The notes beneath the pieces were generated by a model. The model was not told where the DNA came from, searched no databases, and worked only from the letters and a program-made list of their open reading frames with translations. The translations under genes were made by a program, and so were the position numbers. Of a stretch of 10,137 bases of DNA, positions 1 through 5,392 are shown in pieces. Source of the DNA: Rhodobiaceae bacterium (GTDB taxonomy: Bacteria; Pseudomonadota; Alphaproteobacteria; Parvibaculales; Parvibaculaceae). The DNA lies in the NCBI GenBank assembly GCA_002401305.2, contig NVSO02000239.1, positions 1 to 10,137 on the forward strand, given 5' to 3'. How positions within the stretch are numbered: the stretch's first letter is position 1; each line of letters starts with the position of its first letter.

Positions 1-1
1 A

Positions 2-1057
2 TTGAAGGCAACCTTCACCTCTGAAACTGAGTTGTTCAACACCGCCATCAATCAACAGACCAGCGCCCTCGCCTCCTTGTTGCGCGATCAAATGGATTTG
101 TTGGCCAAAGACCTAACAACCAGCTCTGAAGAAATAAATCTGGCAGTACTGCAAGCCGCAGACGCCATTCAGGCAGAAGTCACGCACCGCACAGATGATA
201 TCCGGGGCACAGTTCAAAGCACCTCCTCTGACCTTGAAGGTGTGGGCGAGAAACTCAACAACGTCATGTTCCGGATTGGCGGCGCAGCGCGCGATGCAAC
301 ACGCACCTTGCAGTCAGCCAGTGAAGACCTCGAAACACGTATGCAAACCCTGCCGAATGAAGCGGCCCAGGGAGCACAAGCTCTCCAAACAGTCCTTGAA
401 GAGCAAATCACGACCTTGGCATCCATCGCCGAAATCGTGGTGCGCCACTCCCGTACCTTCGACAAGAATGCGCCCAACGCCCCACTTGCCCCGTCCCTAG
501 AAAATGCTGCACGCACCTATGTGCCCGCAGCGCCGCAAATGGCAGCACCCCGAACATCAGCCGCGCGTCCACCGCAAATGCCAACGGACAAAAAATCGAA
601 AAAGGCGGGGGGGAAATGGGCTCTATCAGACTTGCTGACCGCAGCCCGAAAATCAGAAGGTCCTGCAACCGAAAAGCCGCTGGACGAACAAGAGTTCAAC
701 AGAACCTCTTTGCACATCATCGAAACGCTTCAGTCACTTGCTGTGGATCTTGACCGTGCCTTGGAGCAAAGCCCGCCAGCCGAGCTGTGGCAACGCTACC
801 AACAAGGCGAGCGCAATGTCTTTGCCCGCCGTCTCTACAATTTGCAGGGCCGTGAATTATACGACACCATCGCCGAGCGCTTCTCTCGCGAACCCGAATT
901 TCGGGACGACGTGCAGCGCTTCATCCGGTTGTTTGAAAAACTGATGCTGCATGCCTCTGAGAGGGACCGGGACAATATCCTCGTAGAGACATATCTCACA
1001 TCCGACACCGGCAAAGTGTACCTCATGCTGGCTCAAGCCAGCGGGCACCTCACTTAG
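2..1057 (+). CDS. C-terminal part of a large coiled-coil (apolipoprotein/GPR-like) protein, 5' partial
   Basis: The reading frame is open from the first bases and its first visible codon is TTG, so the true start most likely lies left of the window. About 351 residues are visible. Residues 1-150 are rich in A, Q, E, T, L and S with almost no proline, as in long amphipathic or coiled-coil helices. Residues 157-200 form a Pro/Ala linker. A basic stretch (KKSKKAGGK) leads into the short motif WALSDLLTAAR (206-216). Residues 230-351 form a compact helical end domain with LYNLQGRELYDTI, RFIRLFEKLM and YLTSDTGKVYLMLAQASG. This architecture and end motif resemble my recollection of large Rhizobiales apolipoprotein-like or 'kinesin-like' proteins, including the Agrobacterium growth-pole ring protein GPR. 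That assignment is inference; any large alphaproteobacterial coiled-coil scaffold would also fit. The stop TAG overlaps the stop codon of the convergent lipoprotein gene. Confidence 0.6.
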   Translation: MKATFTSETELFNTAINQQTSALASLLRDQMDLLAKDLTTSSEEINLAVLQAADAIQAEVTHRTDDIRGTVQSTSSDLEGVGEKLNNVMFRIGGAARDATRTLQSASEDLETRMQTLPNEAAQGAQALQTVLEEQITTLASIAEIVVRHSRTFDKNAPNAPLAPSLENAARTYVPAAPQMAAPRTSAARPPQMPTDKKSKKAGGKWALSDLLTAARKSEGPATEKPLDEQEFNRTSLHIIETLQSLAVDLDRALEQSPPAELWQRYQQGERNVFARRLYNLQGRELYDTIAERFSREPEFRDDVQRFIRLFEKLMLHASERDRDNILVETYLTSDTGKVYLMLAQASGHLT

Positions 1058-1725
1058 TCATCAGTGGGTGTAGGAGCCCGGCTCAGCCCTGCTAAGGTCT
1101 GCGCCGCCCAAATGGTAAGTTGGCGCATAACATCGTCACTCGCCGCGTCGAGGGCAATAATCAGATCATCTTGCGTCTTGCCCTTGCTAGGGGCTTCTGC
1201 GGCAAAACGAGTGGAAGCGACCAACCGGCCTTTCCCCATATCCACTAAGCTCACGCGCAAGTCGACGCCGGCAACCATGGTACCCTCACGTTGGGTAAAC
1301 CCAAACGCGCGCAGTTCCGTTTGCACATCGTACTGAGCGCGCAGTCCACTCCCCGTACGTGCAACCGCATCAAATTTTCCTGATTGCTCAAACGTATCAA
1401 TCAACGCCGTTTGAAAAATAATTGGCGCTGTATCAGACCAGCGCACATCGCCGATGTAGACCACCTCATGAGCCGAAGGGTGATAGAGAATTTTGGGCGT
1501 ATTCACTTCAGCCGCGGCATAGGGTTCCTTAATGGTAACCGCTGCGTTGGCGTGGGGCACATTCTCACTGTCCACAATAACCGGCGTGATCACAAACATC
1601 CGCGCAGGCTCTCCTGATCCCAGATTAATCAAAGCACACCCCGATAGCATGCTCATGCCCACAAGGCTGCTCGTAGCCACCTTAACTGCCCTACTTGTGA
1701 AACGTCTTATATCTGTCCGTGCCAT
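1054..1725 (-). CDS. ABC-type transport auxiliary lipoprotein (PqiC/ABC_trans_aux family)
   Basis: This 223-residue predicted lipoprotein is the last gene of the mla operon. The chosen ATG has a good ribosome binding site (AGGA, 1733-1736, seven bases upstream) and gives a canonical lipoprotein signal: basic n-region (RRFTSRAVK), short hydrophobic core, then lipobox L-S-G-C with Cys30. The same frame stays open up to 1863, but that longer start would overlap mlaD and bury the signal sequence. The mature part shows the pattern of the family formerly called DUF330, around VVYIGDVRWSDTAPIIFQTA (88-107), followed by ALIDTFEQSGKFDAV. In PqiABC-type and alphaproteobacterial MCE loci such lipoproteins are thought to sit on the periplasmic side and contact the MCE protein during lipid transfer. 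Its membrane is uncertain, but Ala at +2 does not suggest inner-membrane retention. It starts 43 bases after mlaD. Its TAA stop shares four bases with the convergent upstream gene. Confidence 0.85.
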   Translation of the reverse strand: MARTDIRRFTSRAVKVATSSLVGMSMLSGCALINLGSGEPARMFVITPVIVDSENVPHANAAVTIKEPYAAAEVNTPKILYHPSAHEVVYIGDVRWSDTAPIIFQTALIDTFEQSGKFDAVARTGSGLRAQYDVQTELRAFGFTQREGTMVAGVDLRVSLVDMGKGRLVASTRFAAEAPSKGKTQDDLIIALDAASDDVMRQLTIWAAQTLAGLSRAPTPTDD

Positions 1726-1768
1726 CTTGCTATCCTGTCTTCTGCTCAATCTGTTCGCACCAGCAAAC

Positions 1769-2713
1769 TCAACGCGGCACATCATATTCGACAACATCTT
1801 TTCCCAGCAAATATTGGCCCGGATTATCCTCAGCCGTCTTTGCAATACGCTCCAGCGTATCAATCAATTTTCGCGTGTCTTCCAACAGAAGAGGGACTTC
1901 TCCCAATCCATCGCGCGCAAAACTATCAATCGACGCCCGATTATCTGTCATGATTTGCGTGAGCTGATCTCCAAGCTCCCGGTAAGATTTAACTGCCCTA
2001 CGTGCTTCGTAAATAACGCCAGAGACATCGCCAGCCAGTAAAGTTTCGCTGGTTTTTGCCAAACGTTCCAAACTATCAGATGCCCGCGCAACATTTCTGG
2101 TGATGTCATTCACATTGCGCAATGTCTGTTTGATGTCAGTCGAGCTGCCCGCAAGTTCCGCGGTCAACGTCTCAACATTTTTGACAATGCCCGCTACATT
2201 TTTCTGATTTTGCGCAACCATCTTCTGCAAATCGATAATCAGCTTATTGGCATTATCCAAAGCAGCTGGCGCACTGGAAAACAGCTCTTGAAACGCGGAA
2301 GGCTCAGCAATGATGATTGCATAGTCTTCGCCCTCTTTCGCCACCAAACGAGGCGCTGATTGAGACCCGCCTTCAAGCTGGATGAGCGCAACACCTGTCA
2401 GACCGGTAAACTGCAAGCTCACCTTGGTATCTGTTTTAACCGGCGTCGTAGAGACCGTTTGAATGCGCGCGATCACCCGGCTGGGGTCTTTTTCATCCAG
2501 CCGCAGGTCCATGACCTTACCAACACGAATACCGTTGTATTGTACACTGCCGCCATCGGTCAGGCCTGAGACAGACCCCCCAAAAACCACTTCATAATAA
2601 TCAAAGGTTTGATTGATTTGGACGCGCGCAACCCAGAACGAAAACAAAAAGGCCGCAATAACGACCACAAGCGCGAAGCTGCCAATCAAAACATTATTGG
2701 ATCTTATTTCCAT
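1769..2713 (-). CDS. mlaD: MlaD-family MCE domain protein of a phospholipid ABC transporter
   Basis: The 314-residue protein has one N-terminal transmembrane helix (about residues 9-29), then a single MCE domain (about 38-115) with the typical segments VQYNGIRVGKV (57-67) and LTGVALIQLEGG (105-116). A long helical region (about 145-295) follows, and the C-terminus is NPGQYLLGKDVVEYD. MCE proteins form hexameric rings in the periplasm, anchored by their helices to the MlaE permease, and conduct lipid between membranes. Escherichia coli MlaD is about 183 residues, so this protein carries a long extra helical tail. In related single-MCE proteins such tails can build a tube extending from the ring; that role here is inference. 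The ATG is preceded by AAGGG (2721-2725) at seven-base spacing. The gene lies 91 bases after mlaF, a gap unlike the rest of the operon, and that gap contains hairpins. Confidence 0.92.
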   Translation of the reverse strand: MEIRSNNVLIGSFALVVVIAAFLFSFWVARVQINQTFDYYEVVFGGSVSGLTDGGSVQYNGIRVGKVMDLRLDEKDPSRVIARIQTVSTTPVKTDTKVSLQFTGLTGVALIQLEGGSQSAPRLVAKEGEDYAIIIAEPSAFQELFSSAPAALDNANKLIIDLQKMVAQNQKNVAGIVKNVETLTAELAGSSTDIKQTLRNVNDITRNVARASDSLERLAKTSETLLAGDVSGVIYEARRAVKSYRELGDQLTQIMTDNRASIDSFARDGLGEVPLLLEDTRKLIDTLERIAKTAEDNPGQYLLGKDVVEYDVPR

Positions 2714-2725
2714 TTCATTTCCCTT

Positions 2726-2750
2726 CAGGGCCTTTGAGCAGGCCCTGCTC
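2726..2750 (-). promoter_or_regulatory. Two mutually exclusive hairpins upstream of mlaD
   Basis: In the mRNA sense (minus strand) this reads GAGCAGGGCCTGCTC and then AAAGGCCCTG. The first 15 bases (2750-2736) form a perfect palindrome, GAGCAGG-G-CCTGCTC. The segment CAGGGCC (2747-2741 in the + numbering) also pairs perfectly with 2732-2726 (GGCCCTG) across an eight-base loop, giving a seven-base-pair GC-rich stem. Both structures use the same bases, so only one can form at a time. The second stem directly abuts the mlaD Shine-Dalgarno AAGGG. No U-run follows, so neither is a classic terminator. A role in mRNA processing, stability or tuning of mlaD translation is inference. Confidence 0.45.
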
Positions 2751-2804
2751 GCCTCTAAACACTTAATCGCCTAAAATAGCCGTCACACAAATCAACCAAG
2801 CGGG

Positions 2805-3599
2805 TCATCGGATAGATCGCGCCGCACGCGCCCGCGGCCCATGGAAGTATTCCCGCACCCAAGGGTGGTTACTTTGTAACATATCATCCATCGTGCCCAC
2901 CAAAACTACCCGATTATCTGCCAACACAGCAATTCGGTCACAGACCGTCGACAGTGTATCTAGGTCATGAGTCACCATAAACACCGTCAGCCCTAAAGCT
3001 CGCTGCAAGTCCTTGATCAACATATCAAACCCATGCGCGCCAATCGGATCAAGGCCCGCCGTTGGCTCATCTAGAAACACAATTTCTGGATCCAAGGCCA
3101 AAGCCCGAGCCAAACCAGCCCGCTTACGCATACCGCCGGAGAGCTCAGAGGGGTATTTACTACATGCCCCTTCATCAAGCCCCACCATGCGAATTTTCAA
3201 TCCGGTCAATTCGTCCATAAGGCTCGGCTTCATCGAGAGGTGTTCGCGAAAAGCAACTTGCACATTCTCCGCGACACTCAAGGCGGAAAACAAGGCGCCG
3301 TCCTGAAAGAGGATGCCCCAACGTTGCTCGACAGCTTGGCGTTCGAGCTCAGACAAGTCTTTCAGCCGTTGGCCAAACACAGTCAAATCACCAGATTGCG
3401 GTTGCTGCAAACCAACGATAGAACGCAGCAAAACAGACTTGCCCGTCCCCGACCCGCCAACAATGCCAATGATCTCCCCCCGCTTAACATCAAGCGACAG
3501 GTTCTCATGCACCACGTGCCCACCAAAACTATTATTGAGACCGCGCACTTGAATGATGAAATCATCTTGCCCGCCCATATGTCCAAAGCTCTGGCTCAT
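2805..3599 (-). CDS. mlaF: MlaF, ATP-binding subunit of phospholipid ABC transporter
   Basis: This 264-residue ABC ATPase has all the key motifs: Walker A GGSGTGKS (48-55), Q-loop with LFQDGALFSALSV (97-109), signature LSGGMRKR (153-160), Walker B IVFLDEPTAGLDP (173-185) and H-loop MVTHDLD (H211). The LFQxGALFxxLTV-type Q-loop and the signature ending in MRKR are typical of MlaF and its homologues TGD3 and Mkl, and separate it from ordinary importers. The C-terminal tail HPWVREYFHGPRARAA also matches the MlaF type; in E. coli the corresponding end region contacts MlaB. It should dimerise under MlaE on the cytoplasmic face and power lipid movement. Its ATG (3597-3599) lies one base after the mlaE stop, with GGGGAT inside the end of mlaE as the likely ribosome binding site, which suggests translational coupling. 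Confidence 0.96.
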   Translation of the reverse strand: MSQSFGHMGGQDDFIIQVRGLNNSFGGHVVHENLSLDVKRGEIIGIVGGSGTGKSVLLRSIVGLQQPQSGDLTVFGQRLKDLSELERQAVEQRWGILFQDGALFSALSVAENVQVAFREHLSMKPSLMDELTGLKIRMVGLDEGACSKYPSELSGGMRKRAGLARALALDPEIVFLDEPTAGLDPIGAHGFDMLIKDLQRALGLTVFMVTHDLDTLSTVCDRIAVLADNRVVLVGTMDDMLQSNHPWVREYFHGPRARAARSIR

Positions 3600-3600
3600 A

Positions 3601-4740
3601 TCAGATCCCCACGCCGGTGAAGAAGATTGCGAAAGCGGCGTCCAACACGATGACCATGAAAATAGATTGCACCACTGAGCTGGTGGTTTGACGCCCGACA
3701 GATTCCGCAGAACCCGTTACATTAAGCCCCGCCCGGCACCCGATCATCGCGATCACCAGCGCCATGAAGGGAGCTTTGAGCAAGCCAACACCAAATGTCC
3801 AAAAGCCTGATGCCTCCCGCAATTGAACCAAATACGCATCGGGCGTTGTGTCCAGCATGGCCCAAACAGCCACGCCGCCGCCCACCAGCCCCACAACATC
3901 CCCAATGAAGGTCAATAAGGGCAACGTAATCACGAGAGCCAAAACCCGAGGCACCACCAACATTTCAATCGGGTCCAACCCCAACGTGCGCATCGCATCA
4001 ACTTCTTCGCGCATTTTCATCGACCCGATCTCGGCCGTGAAAGCAGACCCCGAGCGCCCCGCAACAATGATCGCAGTCAACAGCAGCCCAACTTCTCGCA
4101 AGAACACGATCGCCACCAAATTGACCGTATAAACTTCAGCACCAAGCTTTTGCAGTTGGACCGCCCCCTGCTGGGCGATCACCGCCCCGATCAAGAACGT
4201 CATCAGCGCCACAATCGGTAAAGCATCAAGCCCGGCTTTTTCCATGTGGTGCACTAAGGGCACGAGACGCAAACGACTAGGGTTGCGTATCGCCCGCCCC
4301 AAAGTCGCAATCACAAGACCAAAAAAAGCCAACTGATCGTAGATATTATTGCCAATTTGGCGAACGGTCGCGCCCATGCGCTCCAGCAGCGCAATATACC
4401 AAGGCCCTTCATCTGGATGCATTTCAACCGTTGCAAATGAATGTTCAATCGCATCCAACAACGCTTGCTGAGCCAAAGTCAGGCCGTCAATGCGAACTTT
4501 GAAACCCTGTGCTTCCAATTGGGCTGCCGTACGCTGAATCATCCAAGCACCGGCTGTATCTAACCGTACAACTTCCGCCAAATTCAGCACCGCTTCACGG
4601 CCTGCAACCCGTCGGCTCTTAATCTCTTTCAACGCCGAATCAACGCTTTCAACATGACGAACCGTCCACTCTCCGGCGCATTGCACCTGAAAAGTGTCAT
4701 TTTCATCCATCACGCGAAAAGAGAGAGCCCCACTGTCCAC
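3601..4740 (-). CDS. mlaE: MlaE permease with N-terminal STAS (MlaB-like) domain
   Basis: The 379-residue protein has two parts. Residues about 17-105 form a STAS-like domain, with the strand and turn VVRLDTAGAW (D61-T62-A63-G64) at the usual STAS phosphorylation-site position. Residues about 125-375 form the MlaE permease, with the family hallmarks FLREVGLLLTAIIVAGRSGS (213-232), EIGSMKMREEVDAMRTLGLDP (237-257) and GSAESVGRQTTSSVV (343-357), and several hydrophobic segments. In E. coli, MlaB is a separate small STAS protein that binds MlaF and is needed for its assembly and activity. Here it appears fused to the permease, as is common in alphaproteobacteria. The start is GTG, supported by AAGAGG (4747-4752) six bases upstream. 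An internal ATG at codon 11 lacks a comparable site. This is the first gene of the operon. Confidence 0.93.
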   Translation of the reverse strand: MDSGALSFRVMDENDTFQVQCAGEWTVRHVESVDSALKEIKSRRVAGREAVLNLAEVVRLDTAGAWMIQRTAAQLEAQGFKVRIDGLTLAQQALLDAIEHSFATVEMHPDEGPWYIALLERMGATVRQIGNNIYDQLAFFGLVIATLGRAIRNPSRLRLVPLVHHMEKAGLDALPIVALMTFLIGAVIAQQGAVQLQKLGAEVYTVNLVAIVFLREVGLLLTAIIVAGRSGSAFTAEIGSMKMREEVDAMRTLGLDPIEMLVVPRVLALVITLPLLTFIGDVVGLVGGGVAVWAMLDTTPDAYLVQLREASGFWTFGVGLLKAPFMALVIAMIGCRAGLNVTGSAESVGRQTTSSVVQSIFMVIVLDAAFAIFFTGVGI

Positions 4741-4881
4741 AAATAACCTCTTAATACGACCATTAAACGAACGCGTCAGAAAACCACATCGACATATATA
4801 CCATTCACGCTAAGTTCAGGGTAACACAGAAAAAATAAAGTTTTACCGACACACGACAGCTAAACCTAGGAGAAAGTCGTC
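4741..4881. promoter_or_regulatory. Divergent promoter region between the mla operon and the cytochrome c gene
   Basis: Both neighbours are transcribed away from this AT-rich stretch of 141 bases, so it should hold both promoters. The self-complementary TATATA at 4795-4800 could act as a -10 element on either strand, but I find no convincing -35 partner at proper spacing in either direction. The cytochrome gene has a clear ribosome binding site, AGGAGA (4868-4873). I see no clear FNR-type or other known operator. Confidence 0.4.
4747..4752 (-). promoter_or_regulatory. Ribosome binding site for the GTG start of mlaE
   Basis: The minus strand reads AAGAGG, then six bases, then GTG (4740-4738). 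This site decides between the GTG start and the ATG ten codons further in, which has no purine-rich site in front of it. Confidence 0.65.
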
Positions 4882-5319
4882 ATGAAATTCGTATGGAAGG
4901 GCATTGTCGCGCCCGCACTCGCTTTGACCATTGGTCTTGGCATGACTTTGAGCACCCCCGTCATGGCGGACCCACTTGTGCCTGACCTCAAAAAAGGCGA
5001 AAGAGTTTTCAAAAAATGCAAAGCCTGCCACACACTCAAAGAAGGCGAAGCCAATAAAATTGGCCCCAACCTTTATGGCATGTTCACACGCGGCGTAGCG
5101 GCAAAAGAAGATTTCAACTATTCAAAAGCAATGCGGACCAAAGCGCCTGAAATTGCGGAGTGGAATGATGAAACTCTCGCAATTTACCTCAAAAAACCAT
5201 CCAAATATATCAAAGGCACTGCCATGTCATTTGCGGGTTTGAGAAAAGAGAAGCAGCGCGTCAATGTCATTGCTTACCTAAAACAAGAAACAGCTCCGGC
5301 ACCAGCCGAAGCTGAATAA
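4882..5319 (+). CDS. Periplasmic class I cytochrome c
   Basis: This 145-residue c-type cytochrome begins with a Sec signal peptide (MKFVWKG then a hydrophobic core), with probable cleavage after VMA (residue 29). Haem is attached at CKACH (C46, C49, H50; H50 is the proximal ligand). The likely distal ligand is Met115 in KGTAMSFAGL. Other class I marks are GPNLYGMF (61-68) after the haem site and a C-terminal helix with VNVIAYLK (128-135). The pattern is that of mitochondrial-type cytochrome c, c2 and c550, so a role as soluble electron carrier to a terminal oxidase or reductase is expected; the exact partner cannot be read from the sequence. The last residues (APAPAEAE) form a short Ala/Pro/Glu tail. 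It is a single-gene unit: ribosome binding site AGGAGA eight bases before ATG, and a strong terminator 22 bases after the stop codon. Confidence 0.93.
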   Translation: MKFVWKGIVAPALALTIGLGMTLSTPVMADPLVPDLKKGERVFKKCKACHTLKEGEANKIGPNLYGMFTRGVAAKEDFNYSKAMRTKAPEIAEWNDETLAIYLKKPSKYIKGTAMSFAGLRKEKQRVNVIAYLKQETAPAPAEAE

Positions 5320-5340
5320 TCAAGTAGATCATTTCAGACA

Positions 5341-5367
5341 AAAGGCGGCTCCTATGAGCCGCCTTTT
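5341..5367. terminator. Bidirectional intrinsic terminator
   Basis: A perfect eleven-base-pair stem (AAAGGCGGCTC with GAGCCGCCTTT) encloses the loop CTAT and is followed by a run of T on the plus strand (5363-5367). On the minus strand the same hairpin is followed by TTTTG. It sits between the cytochrome c stop and the stop of the convergent TRAP permease gene, so it can end both transcripts. Confidence 0.9.
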
Positions 5368-5392
5368 TCATGCGCGCATTATTCCCAAATGA

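Noticed and set aside
607..613. Run of seven G in the coiled-coil protein gene, a possible phase-variation tract or sequencing-error site
   Set aside because: The reading frame stays open on both sides and the downstream end domain is intact and conserved-looking, so there is no evidence of a frameshift. Seven G is short for a phase-variable tract.
1074..1084. Palindrome GAGCC-C-GGCTC near the convergent gene ends, considered as a terminator
   Set aside because: It has almost no loop, no T-run follows on either strand, and it lies inside the lipoprotein coding sequence.
1726..1863. Longer N-terminus of the auxiliary lipoprotein starting at 1863
   Set aside because: It would overlap mlaD, place 46 residues before the signal peptide and lipobox, and ignore the good ribosome binding site in front of 1725.
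4741..4881. FNR-like or other redox operator in front of the cytochrome c gene
   Set aside because: I looked for a TTGAT-N4-ATCAA type palindrome on both strands and found none.
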